A stretch of DNA of 64,000 nucleotides from Microbacterium sp. CBA3102 (GTDB lineage: Bacteria > Actinomycetota > Actinomycetes > Actinomycetales > Microbacteriaceae): contig NZ_CP042412.1 in NCBI RefSeq assembly GCF_007954505.1, positions 1,612,001 to 1,676,000 of the forward strand. The letters are read 5' to 3'. A model generated the notes under the pieces. It saw only the letters and a program-made list of their open reading frames with translations. It had not been told where the DNA came from and did not search any database. This document shows positions 56,801-64,000 of the stretch, in pieces. How positions within the stretch are numbered: position 1 is the stretch's first letter; each line of letters opens with the position of its first letter. The position numbers and the translations under genes are program-made.

Positions 56801-58297
56801 GTGACAGCGTACGTCTCGGCCTTCGACCTCTTCTCGATCGGAGTGGGTCCCTCGAGCTCCCACACGGTCGGACCGATGCGGGCGGCTCTCGATTTCGCGC
56901 GACGCCTCACGGCGAGCGGTGCTCTGGCGCGAGTCGGCCGTATCGAGGTCGCGCTGTACGGCTCGCTCGGTGCAACGGGGATCGGCCACGGCACTCCGGA
57001 CGCCGTCGTCGCCGGGCTCCGTGGGCTCACGCCGGAGACGTGCGACCCGGCTGAGGTCCGTGCCGCCTGGGCCGACCTCCCCGCGGATGCAGTGATCCGC
57101 ATCGACGGCACCCACGAGGTGCCGTTCGTGAAGGACGACATCGTCTTCGCGCCGCGCACCCGGCTTCCCGGGCACCCGAACGCCATGACGATCACCGCGC
57201 GGGATGCAGCGGGCGATGTCGTCGCCGAGGAGACCTATTACTCGGTGGGCGGAGGATTCATCCGCAGGGACGGTGAGGAGGCGAAGCTCGCGACCGCAGG
57301 GTTCCCGTACTCGTATGCGGATGCTGCCTCGTTGCTCGCCCTCTGCGACGAGAACGGGCTGTCGATCGCCGAGGTCGCGCGACTCAACGAGGCATCCGTG
57401 CGCAGCGAGGAAGAGGTCGCTGCCGGACTCGACGCGATCTGGGATGCGATGGCGGGTTGTGTCGACGCCGGTCTGCACGCGGAAGGAACCCTCCCGGGCA
57501 TCCTCAAGGTCAAGCGGCGGGCCGGAGTGATCCGCGGTCAGCTCGAGGCGGTCGAGGCCGACGGGCATCGTGAGCTGCCGGGCGAGTGGCTCGGCGCCTT
57601 CGCGCTCGCGGTGAACGAGGAGAACGCGGCAGGCGGACGGGTCGTGACAGCCCCGACGAACGGAGCCGCCGGTATCCTTCCGGCCGTCGCGATGTACTGG
57701 TGGCGGTTCCTCGCCGATTCGGGGCTGGGAGCGGGCAACGCGGTGACCCCCTACGGTGAACTCGTCGGCAGCGCGCTGCTGGGATTCGAGTCGGATGTGC
57801 GGACGCTGGAGAGCGCCAGCGGTCTCGACGAGGAGCAGACGGCCGAGGCGAACCGTCGCCGTGGCATCCGCCGCTTCCTGCTCACTGCGACGGCTCTGGG
57901 CTCGCTCTTCAAGGCGAACGCGTCGATCTCCGGGGCCGAGGGAGGATGCCAGGCCGAGGTCGGATCCGCGTGCGCCATGGCCGCCGGCGGCCTCACCGCC
58001 GTGATGGGTGGCACGAATCGTCAGATCGAGAACGCGGCGGAGATCGCGATGGAGCACCACCTCGGTCTCACGTGCGACCCGATCGGCGGACTCGTGCAGA
58101 TCCCGTGCATCGAACGCAACGCGATCGCCGCGTCGACGGCGGTCACGGCGGCCCGACTCGCTCTGCGCGGCGACGGAAGCCATTACGTGTCCCTGGACGC
58201 CGTGGTCGAGACGATGCGCCAGACCGGTGCCGACATGTCGACGAAGTACAAGGAGACCAGCGAGGGCGGTCTCGCGGTCAACGTCATCGAGTGCTAA
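56801..58297 (+). CDS. sdaA: L-serine dehydratase (single-chain, Fe-S type)
   Basis: Deaminates L-serine to pyruvate and ammonia using a [4Fe-4S] cluster. The 498-residue single chain fuses the beta domain (N-terminal [20 protein letters not shown]) and the catalytic alpha domain. Cluster Cys are in [18 protein letters not shown] and [20 protein letters not shown], and the substrate loop is [17 protein letters not shown] start 6 nt after a -10-like element. Confidence 0.95.
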   Translation: MTAYVSAFDLFSIGVGPSSSHTVGPMRAALDFARRLTASGALARVGRIEVALYGSLGATGIGHGTPDAVVAGLRGLTPETCDPAEVRAAWADLPADAVIRIDGTHEVPFVKDDIVFAPRTRLPGHPNAMTITARDAAGDVVAEETYYSVGGGFIRRDGEEAKLATAGFPYSYADAASLLALCDENGLSIAEVARLNEASVRSEEEVAAGLDAIWDAMAGCVDAGLHAEGTLPGILKVKRRAGVIRGQLEAVEADGHRELPGEWLGAFALAVNEENAAGGRVVTAPTNGAAGILPAVAMYWWRFLADSGLGAGNAVTPYGELVGSALLGFESDVRTLESASGLDEEQTAEANRRRGIRRFLLTATALGSLFKANASISGAEGGCQAEVGSACAMAAGGLTAVMGGTNRQIENAAEIAMEHHLGLTCDPIGGLVQIPCIERNAIAASTAVTAARLALRGDGSHYVSLDAVVETMRQTGADMSTKYKETSEGGLAVNVIEC

Positions 58298-58366
58298 CCG
58301 CCCGAGCGTGATCGTGTCCGCGGGTGGCGATAGCCTCCACGAGACGTCACGCGCGGAGGGAGCACG

Positions 58367-59118
58367 ATGGATGCGTTCTGGGAGCCGAGCTCTCGCCGTC
58401 GACGGCAGCAGCCGGTGGTCGCCGTCCGGCCGAACGATGATGCCCCGACGCTCGACGGGGAGTGGCCGACGAACATCCCCGCCGTGGCCCAGGTGCTCCG
58501 CGACGGGATCGACCTCGACCCCGGAGTGACCTTTCTGGTGGGCGAGAACGGCAGCGGCAAGTCCACTCTGGTCGAAGGCATCGCGCTGGCGTACGGGCTC
58601 TCGCCCGAGGGCGGGTCACGGCAGGCACGGCACCGCACGCGCGCGACGGAGTCGCCGTTGTCGGACTGGCTTCGATTGCAGCGCGGGGTGGGGCGAATCG
58701 CTGGGGCTTCTTCCTCCGCGCCGAGACGATGCACTCGTTCTACACGTATCTGGAAGAGAACCCCTCGGCCAGCGGCGACGTTCCGTTCCACGAGATGAGC
58801 CACGGGGAGTCATTCCTCGCGCTGCTGGACAGCCGGTTCGACGAGCCGGGCTTCTACTGCCTCGACGAGCCCGAGGCGGCCCTGTCCTTCACCTCGACGC
58901 TCGCCCTCATCGCGGTGCTCCGCCGCATCGCCGACGAGGGGGGCCAGGTGCTCTGCGCGACGCATTCGCCGGTACTCGCGGCCCTCCCCGGCGCGAAGAT
59001 CCTCGAGGTCGGGGAGTGGGGCGTGCGTCCGGCGGACTGGGGTGACCTCGAGATCGTGGACCATTGGCGCTCGTTCCTCGACCACCCCACGCGTTACCTC
59101 CGTCATCTGCTCGACTGA
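58367..59118 (+). pseudogene. ABC-type ATPase (RecF/SMC-like nucleotide-binding protein), frameshifted
   Basis: Two frames together make one ATPase of about 250 residues. The first (ATG 58367, frame to about 58690) has Walker A in FLVGENGSGKSTLVEG. The second (about 58694-59118) has ANRWGFFLRAETMHSFYTYL, the signature FHEMSHGESFLALL, Walker B in GFYCLDEPEAALSF and the switch His in LCATHSPVLAAL. The break falls in GGGGTGGGGCG (58685-58695): one extra G would restore a continuous protein. Read as it stands, the first frame continues out of phase to 58798 and lacks Walker B. The cause is either a sequencing or assembly error or a recent inactivation. GGAGGGAG precedes the ATG. Confidence 0.8.
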
Positions 59119-59147
59119 GCCCGGGTCGATCGCGGCGAGCGAAGTCG

Positions 59148-59153
59148 TAGGCT
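59148..59153 (+). promoter_or_regulatory. Leaderless-type -10 element of the exporter TetR gene
   Basis: TAGGCT ends 7 nt before the ATG at 59161. Confidence 0.42.
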
Positions 59154-59160
59154 GGCGGGC

Positions 59161-59757
59161 ATGACCGAGCAGAAGTCACCGCGCCGGCGAGGACGCCCGA
59201 GAGGTGCCTCGGACTCGCGGGCGCGCATTCTGGCGGCCGCGGTCGACGACTTCGCCGAGAAAGGCTACGACGGGGCGACGGTCCGCTCGATCGCGGCCCG
59301 CGCCGGTGTCGACTCCGCGCTCGTGCATCACTACTTCGGGACCAAAGCCGACCTCTTCGCCGAGGCCGTGGGCATCCCCCTGCGTCCCGACATCGACGTG
59401 CCGCGGATCCTGGCCGGATCTCGCGACGGCGTCGGTGAGCGACTCGTCCGGTACGTGCTCGAGGCGTTCGAGCAGCCGGAGGTGCGCCGGCGAGGGGTCA
59501 TGCTGATCCGCACCGCCGTGGGGAGTCGGCTGACGACCCCGTTGCTGGCCGGTTTCCTCTCGCGCGAACTGCTCTCCCGCGTCTCTCGGAGTCTGGACAC
59601 CGACGATGCCGATCTGCGCGCCGCGCTCGTCGCCTCGCAGATCGCCGGCATGCTGATCGCCCGCTATGTGCTGCGGCTCCCCGCGCTCGCCGGTGCATCG
59701 GTCGATGAACTCGTCGGACGAGTCGGTCCGACCGTGCAGCGCTACCTCTTCGACTGA
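59161..59757 (+). CDS. TetR-family transcriptional regulator of the adjacent ABC exporter
   Basis: A 198-residue repressor. The helix-turn-helix is in residues 18-65 (ILAAAVDDFAEKGYDGATVR, SIAARAGVDSALVHHYFGTK) after a basic N-terminal stretch RRRGRPRG. A C-terminal TetR_C-type ligand domain holds LVASQIAGMLIARYVLRLPA. The ABC exporter pair follows on the same strand, and an 18-bp palindrome overlaps its promoter, so repression of that exporter is the likely role. Confidence 0.9.
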   Translation: MTEQKSPRRRGRPRGASDSRARILAAAVDDFAEKGYDGATVRSIAARAGVDSALVHHYFGTKADLFAEAVGIPLRPDIDVPRILAGSRDGVGERLVRYVLEAFEQPEVRRRGVMLIRTAVGSRLTTPLLAGFLSRELLSRVSRSLDTDDADLRAALVASQIAGMLIARYVLRLPALAGASVDELVGRVGPTVQRYLFD

Positions 59758-59787
59758 GGGGGCGCAGGCGCAGGCGCACAGATCCCG

Positions 59788-59832
59788 TTGACGCCATCGG
59801 TACTCGGGCGCATAATTCATCACATGATGAAT
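59788..59832 (+). promoter_or_regulatory. ABC exporter promoter with overlapping TetR-type operator
   Basis: TTGACG (59788-59793), 17 bp, CATAAT (59811-59816): the best promoter match in the window. The palindrome ATTCATCA-CA-TGATGAAT (59815-59832) covers the end of the -10, the expected start and the ATG. Confidence 0.7.
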
Positions 59833-60609
59833 AACTCGGCTGTCGAGATCTCGCAGCTGCGTGTGCACCGCGGCGCCGTCCAGGTCTTCGACGGGATCGA
59901 CCTCACGATTCCGCGCGGGCAGATCACCGGCCTGCTGGGGCCGTCGGGGTGCGGCAAGACGACTCTCATGCGCTCGATCGTCGGCGTGCAGAGGATCGCC
60001 TCCGGAGACGTCAGGGTCCTCGGAGAGCCGGGCGGCTCGCGAGGGCTCCGGCACCGGGTCGCGTACGGCACGCAGGGTGCATCGGTGTACGGCGACCTCA
60101 GCGTGCGTCAGAATCTCGCCTCTTTCGCCTCGCTGCTGAAAGCCCCGAAGGGCGACGTCGATCGGGTCATCGAGGAGGTCGGTCTCGGGCCGCAGGCGGG
60201 GCAGCTCGTCGACGCCCTGAGCGGAGGACAGGCGACGCGGGTGTCGCTCGCGGTGGCGCTGATCGGTGCGCCCGAGCTCGTCGTGCTCGACGAGCCGACG
60301 GTGGGACTCGATCCGGTGCTGCGCGCTGAGCTGTGGACCCTCTTCCGTCGTCTCGCGGATCGCGGGGTGACACTCATCGTGTCGAGCCATGTGATGGATG
60401 AGGCCGTGCGCTGCGACCGGCTGCTGCTGATGCGGGAGGGGCGGATCATCGCCGACACGACTCCGACGTCGCTCCTTGCCGACACCGGGACGACCGACGC
60501 CGAGGCCGCCTTCCTGGCGCTGATCGAGCGTGACCGCGCGGCCGGCCTCGGCGACACCAGGAGGTCGCGCCGAGATACGCGCGGGATGCACGGGGAGGTC
60601 GGGGAATGA
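59824..60609 (+). CDS. ABC exporter ATP-binding protein
   Basis: A 261-residue ATPase with Walker A in LLGPSGCGKTTLMRS, signature ALSGGQATRVSLAVAL (LSGGQ intact), Walker B in LVVLDEPTVGLDP and switch His in VSSHVMDEA. The GLDP D-loop and partner gene place it with ABC-2 drug or lipid exporters. ATG 59824 lies 7 nt after the -10. A second ATG at 59827 is equally possible. It overlaps the permease by four bases. The C terminus carries about 25 extra basic residues (DTRRSRRDTRGMHG). Confidence 0.93.
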   Translation: MMNNSAVEISQLRVHRGAVQVFDGIDLTIPRGQITGLLGPSGCGKTTLMRSIVGVQRIASGDVRVLGEPGGSRGLRHRVAYGTQGASVYGDLSVRQNLASFASLLKAPKGDVDRVIEEVGLGPQAGQLVDALSGGQATRVSLAVALIGAPELVVLDEPTVGLDPVLRAELWTLFRRLADRGVTLIVSSHVMDEAVRCDRLLLMREGRIIADTTPTSLLADTGTTDAEAAFLALIERDRAAGLGDTRRSRRDTRGMHGEVGE

Positions 60610-61340
60610 ACGGCCGCCGGATCTTCGCCACGGCAGGCCGCGTCCTCACGCAGTTGCAGCATGATCCGAGGTCGATCGCCCTGATGCTCATCGCGCCGAG
60701 CCTCCTCGTGGGGCTCTTCGCCTGGTTGTTCAGCGACCAGGAAGGTGTCTTCGACCAGGTCGGCGGTGCCATCCTGGCGCTGTTCCCGTTCATCGTGATG
60801 TTCCTCATCACCTCGATCACGACCTTGAGGGAGCGCCGTTCGGGCACGCTCGAGCGGTTGATGACGACGCCTCTCGAGAAGGCCGACTTCATCCTCGGCT
60901 ATGCGCTGGCGTTCGGAGCGATGGCGGTGGTCCAGGCGGTGATCACGGTGTCGTTCGCGGTCGGGGTGTGCGGGCTCGACGTCGACGGGCCGCTGTGGCA
61001 GCTGGGCCTGGTCGCGGTGGTCGACGCACTGCTCGGCACCGCGCTCGGCCTGCTCGCGAGTGCGTTCGCGCAGACGGAGTTCCAGGCGGTGCAGTTCATG
61101 CCGTTGCTGGTGTTCCCGCAGATCATCCTCGGGGGGCTCTTCATGCCCCGCGACCAGATGCCCGACGTGCTGTATGCGATCTCGGACTGGCTGCCGCTGA
61201 GCTACGCGATCGACACGATCAATGCCGTGGCCGCGGGGGACGAGGGCTGGGACGTGTTCGGTCCCTTGCTGATCGTCGTCGCGTTCGCCGTCGGTGCCCT
61301 GGTGCTCGCGTCGCTCACGTTGCGGCGGCGTACACGCTGA
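60606..61340 (+). CDS. ABC-2 type exporter permease
   Basis: A 244-residue membrane protein with six hydrophobic segments. It has the ABC-2 family features TLRERRSGTLERLMTTPLEK after the second segment and QFMPLLVFPQIILGGLFMPR around residue 165. It works with the ATPase upstream, to which it is coupled by ATGA. Substrate unknown; control by a TetR suggests a toxic or signalling small molecule. Confidence 0.92.
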   Translation: MNGRRIFATAGRVLTQLQHDPRSIALMLIAPSLLVGLFAWLFSDQEGVFDQVGGAILALFPFIVMFLITSITTLRERRSGTLERLMTTPLEKADFILGYALAFGAMAVVQAVITVSFAVGVCGLDVDGPLWQLGLVAVVDALLGTALGLLASAFAQTEFQAVQFMPLLVFPQIILGGLFMPRDQMPDVLYAISDWLPLSYAIDTINAVAAGDEGWDVFGPLLIVVAFAVGALVLASLTLRRRTR

Positions 61341-61361
61341 AGTCTCGGTCCGTTCCGCTGC

Positions 61362-63917
61362 TCAACGCGCGGCGCGGTTCTTGGTGTGCTTGGTCGGCGT
61401 GGCGGCCCACGGGTCCTCGGGCCAGGGGTGCCGCGGGTAGCGCCCCCTCATCTCAGCGCGGACCTGTGCGTACGGACCGGACCAGAACGAGGCCAGGTCG
61501 TCGGTCACCGCGAGCGGGCGCCCGGCGGGGGACAGCAGGTGGAACAGCACCGGCACGCGCCCATCGACCAGCCGAGGAGTCTCCGCCCACCCGAAGCACT
61601 CCTGAAGCTTGACCGCGACGACGGGCCGTGCCGACGTGTCGCCGTCGGGTTCCGGGTAGGTGATGCGGACGCGGGACCCACTGGGCACCTCGAGGCGTTC
61701 CGGGGCGAGTTCGTCCAGGCGCACCGCCTCCGGCCACGGCAGCAGGCGGCGAAGGGCGGACAGCAGGTCGAGTCGTCCCACCGGGGTGCCGGACGCCAGC
61801 GCATCGAGTTCGGGTGCCAGCCAGGCGTCGAGGGTGTCGACCAGGCCCGCGTCCGAGGCATCCGGCCAGGGGTCGCCGAGCTCGCGCCGCAGCAGCGCCA
61901 GTCGACGGCGCAGTGCCTCCGCGCCGTCGGACCACGCGAACATGCCCAGTCCGTCGCGGCGCAGGGTGCGGCGGACAGCATCCCGCCCCTCCTGCGCGGA
62001 GGCCCGGACCGGGACCGAGGTGCGCAGGATCGCCCCGAGCCGGCGTTCGCGTCGGGCCTGGACACGGCCTCCGCTGAACTCGGCCTCGACGCGGTCCGTC
62101 AGGAGGTGGTCGGCGGCCTGCTCCATCTGTGACTCCGTGAGCGCCGCTGCCGCGCGGATGACCGCTCCGGACCCGGCTGCCGCGCGCCCGGAGGCGCGGG
62201 CGACGTCGGCGACGGCGAGCCATTCGACCGCCGCGAGCGGGCCCGTCACTCCTGCTCGCGTCCCGGATGCGAGCAGGAACGTCGCTCCGGCCGCGGTGCG
62301 CTCGACGCGGCGGGCGATCCGCTCGGGAAAGGCCAGGGCGATCACGAGTCCGACGCCGTCGAGATCCGCAGAGGCGCGTGGTGCCGGCGGGGCCAGACGT
62401 TCGAGGCGATCGACGTCATCGCGCCATCGGCGGGTATCCGGCGTGCGTCCGCCCCGCAAGGAGATGAGAGCCTGTGCGACGTCGGCATCGGCGACTCGCA
62501 GATCGCCGCCCAACACCGCGACGACCTCCGCGGCGAGGCGTCTGCCGACTGCCGGACTGCCGTCGCGGAGCGCGCGGGCGAGTCGGGGATCGGTCGGAAC
62601 GTGGGCGAGGGCGCGACCTTCCGCGGTGGCACGACCCTCGTCATCGATCGCGCCGAGACCGCGGAGCACCGTGAGGGCATCGGCGAGGTTCTCTGCGGGC
62701 AGCGGGTCGATCATCCGCAGCCCGGCGCCACCGGGGGATCCCCAGCACGCGAGCAGCAGGGCCGCATCCGCGAGGTCGATGACCGCGATCTCGGGTACCG
62801 GGCGCGCGGGAGCCGCCGCGTAGGTCCGCTCGTCGACGCAGCGGAGCACGGCGCCGGGAGCCTGGCGGGTGGCGCGTCCCGCTCGTTGCACGCACGACGA
62901 CCGGGATGCGGCGGTCGTGACCAGACCCGTCATTCCTCGGGAGGCGTCGCGCAGCGGATGCCGCGACAAGCAGGTGTCCACGACCAGGCGTACGCCCGGG
63001 ACCGTGAGCGAGGACTCCGCGAGCGAGGTCGTGACGATGATGCGCGGACGGTCTTTCGACGTACGACCTCGGATCACCGCATCCTGTTCGGCCGGCGGGA
63101 TGCGTCCGTGCAACTCCCGCACATCGAACGTCTCGCTCGACTCCCGGATGCGACGGGCGATCTCCGACACCTCCCGGGCCCCCGGTGCGAAGACCAGGAC
63201 GTCGGCCTTCGGATCCTCCGCGATCTGCGTCAGGGCCGCAGACGTCGTGACGCGCGTGACGTGGTCCAGGAAACCCGAGGTGACCCCACGCTCGTCGAGG
63301 CGCGGTACGGGGCTCGGGGCCCAGCGCTCCGTGAGGGGGAAGGCGGGCACATCGTGGTCCACGATCGGGGCCGCGGCCGACTCGCTGCCGAGGACCGATG
63401 CGATCCGCTCGGCGTCGAGGGTGGCGGACATGGCGACGAGCACGAGGTCCTCCCTCAGCTCACGCACCTCGGAGAGCAGGCCGATCAGGAGATCGGTCTC
63501 GAGCGCGCGCTCGTGCACCTCGTCGAGGATCACGGCGTCCACGCCGTCGAGGCCGGGATCGTCGAGCATCCGCCGCAGGAGCACGCCGGCGGTGACGAAC
63601 TCGATCTGCGTCGTGGGAACCGCGGAGCGCTCGCCGCGGACCGTGAACCCCACACGCGAGCCGAGCGGCGAGCCGTCGAGGTGGGCGAGTCGTCGGGCCG
63701 CGGCACGGGCGGCGACGCGGCGAGGCTGGGTGACGATCACGCGGCCGGTGAACCGCGAGGCGACGAGAGGCGGCACGAGCGTGGTCTTGCCTGTGCCCGG
63801 CGGTGCGGTCACGACCACTGAGCCACCGGCGTCGAGGGCCGCGGAGAGATCGTCGAGGGCGCCCACGAACGACAGCCCCGCGCCGATGGCGTCGAGATCG
63901 AAGGCGGCGGGCATCAT
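61362..63917 (-). CDS. hrpB: ATP-dependent RNA helicase HrpB
   Basis: An 851-residue DEAH-family helicase. Motif I is TAPPGTGKTTLVPPLV (about residue 37), Ia is VTQPRRVAARAAA, II is LDEVHERALETDLL (DEVH) and III is SATLD. The HrpB-type motifs QRAGRATRQAPG and VTTSLAESSLTVPGV are present, followed by the HA2 region and an HrpB_C C-terminal domain (LPWPEAVRLDELAPERLEVP; PVLFHLLSPAGRPLAVTDDL). Length fits the family. It is convergent with the exporter, 21 nt between stops. CAGACT lies 6 nt before the ATG, a weak leaderless-type -10. ATG 63914 is an alternative start. Confidence 0.95.
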   Translation of the reverse strand: MMPAAFDLDAIGAGLSFVGALDDLSAALDAGGSVVVTAPPGTGKTTLVPPLVASRFTGRVIVTQPRRVAARAAARRLAHLDGSPLGSRVGFTVRGERSAVPTTQIEFVTAGVLLRRMLDDPGLDGVDAVILDEVHERALETDLLIGLLSEVRELREDLVLVAMSATLDAERIASVLGSESAAAPIVDHDVPAFPLTERWAPSPVPRLDERGVTSGFLDHVTRVTTSAALTQIAEDPKADVLVFAPGAREVSEIARRIRESSETFDVRELHGRIPPAEQDAVIRGRTSKDRPRIIVTTSLAESSLTVPGVRLVVDTCLSRHPLRDASRGMTGLVTTAASRSSCVQRAGRATRQAPGAVLRCVDERTYAAAPARPVPEIAVIDLADAALLLACWGSPGGAGLRMIDPLPAENLADALTVLRGLGAIDDEGRATAEGRALAHVPTDPRLARALRDGSPAVGRRLAAEVVAVLGGDLRVADADVAQALISLRGGRTPDTRRWRDDVDRLERLAPPAPRASADLDGVGLVIALAFPERIARRVERTAAGATFLLASGTRAGVTGPLAAVEWLAVADVARASGRAAAGSGAVIRAAAALTESQMEQAADHLLTDRVEAEFSGGRVQARRERRLGAILRTSVPVRASAQEGRDAVRRTLRRDGLGMFAWSDGAEALRRRLALLRRELGDPWPDASDAGLVDTLDAWLAPELDALASGTPVGRLDLLSALRRLLPWPEAVRLDELAPERLEVPSGSRVRITYPEPDGDTSARPVVAVKLQECFGWAETPRLVDGRVPVLFHLLSPAGRPLAVTDDLASFWSGPYAQVRAEMRGRYPRHPWPEDPWAATPTKHTKNRAAR

Positions 63918-64000
63918 CCGTCCAGTCTGCCGCGTCGGGTCAGCGGCCGGCGCCGTTCACAACTCAGGAGAAACGCGCCCTGCGGACCCCGAGCGGCTCT
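63918..64000. other. Non-coding end of window
   Basis: The hrpB promoter region and the edge of the window. AGGAG at 63966-63970 could be the Shine-Dalgarno of a gene starting beyond the edge, but no start codon follows within view. Confidence 0.3.

Noticed and set aside
1..64000. CRISPR array, insertion sequence, integrase, phage or conjugation genes
   Set aside because: I looked for spaced direct repeats, transposase or recombinase motifs and tRNA-adjacent attachment duplications and saw none.

Overview
The window is 64 kb of a high-GC actinobacterial chromosome, most likely a Microbacterium or a close relative in the Microbacteriaceae. This rests on the ftsH-folE-folP-folB-folK-DUF3180-PH-PH-DUF2520 gene order, the MetP/MetS pair, an ABC sugar importer with no ATPase gene, dense ATGA/GTGA-coupled operons and many leaderless-type starts (TANNNT, 6-7 nt, then the start codon). 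It reads as core chromosome. I see no insertion sequence, integrase, prophage or CRISPR array.

Layout. 1-7127: the 3' part of ftsH, the folate genes, DUF3180, two bacterial PH-domain membrane proteins and a DUF2520 Rossmann protein. 7128-17806: an accessory-looking stretch with a large LuxR-type ATPase regulator, a membrane-anchored alpha/beta hydrolase, a DUF1345 protein, then a tightly coupled cell-surface cassette (TasA/camelysin-like protein with a SipW-type signal, LPxTG-type protein, SipW-like signal peptidase, seven-bladed RCC1 propeller), a DUF805 protein and a DUF2207 protein. 17887-27815: lysS, DUF4192, a tiny membrane protein, cardiolipin synthase, a duplicated lipoprotein, a diacylglycerol kinase-type enzyme, serS, a HAD hydrolase, tRNA-Ser(UGA) and an LCP cell-wall ligase. 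27878-37067: a glucoside-utilisation block (LacI regulator, GH13, solute-binding lipoprotein, two permeases, TetR, GH3 beta-glucosidase). 37104-53333: K+ channel, tRNA-Ser(GCU), membrane proteins, metPS, AraC/GyrI proteins, LysE, sufS-sufU, GNAT, NADP oxidoreductase, GntR, a small anchor protein plus secreted HELAH metallopeptidase, and an SDR. 53398-63917: tRNA-Arg(ACG), LysR and a divergent flavoprotein, an acidic protein, L-serine dehydratase, a frameshifted ATPase, TetR with an ABC-2 exporter, and HrpB helicase.

The most system-like element is the SipW/TasA/RCC1 cassette at 12628-15474. I read it as a surface-fibre or adhesin export unit: a dedicated signal peptidase with its likely substrates, one of which appears to be an RCC1 propeller. 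Its LPxTG member has no visible signal peptide. Three non-coding patterns also stand out. Each of the three tRNA genes has a short hairpin between its likely transcription start and its mature 5' end. About a third of the genes with their own promoter look leaderless. The cardiolipin synthase leader carries a duplicated pairing partner that could switch access to its ribosome-binding site.

Limits: all functions are read from sequence by eye. No database search, profile search or folding was run. Promoters and operators are pattern calls.
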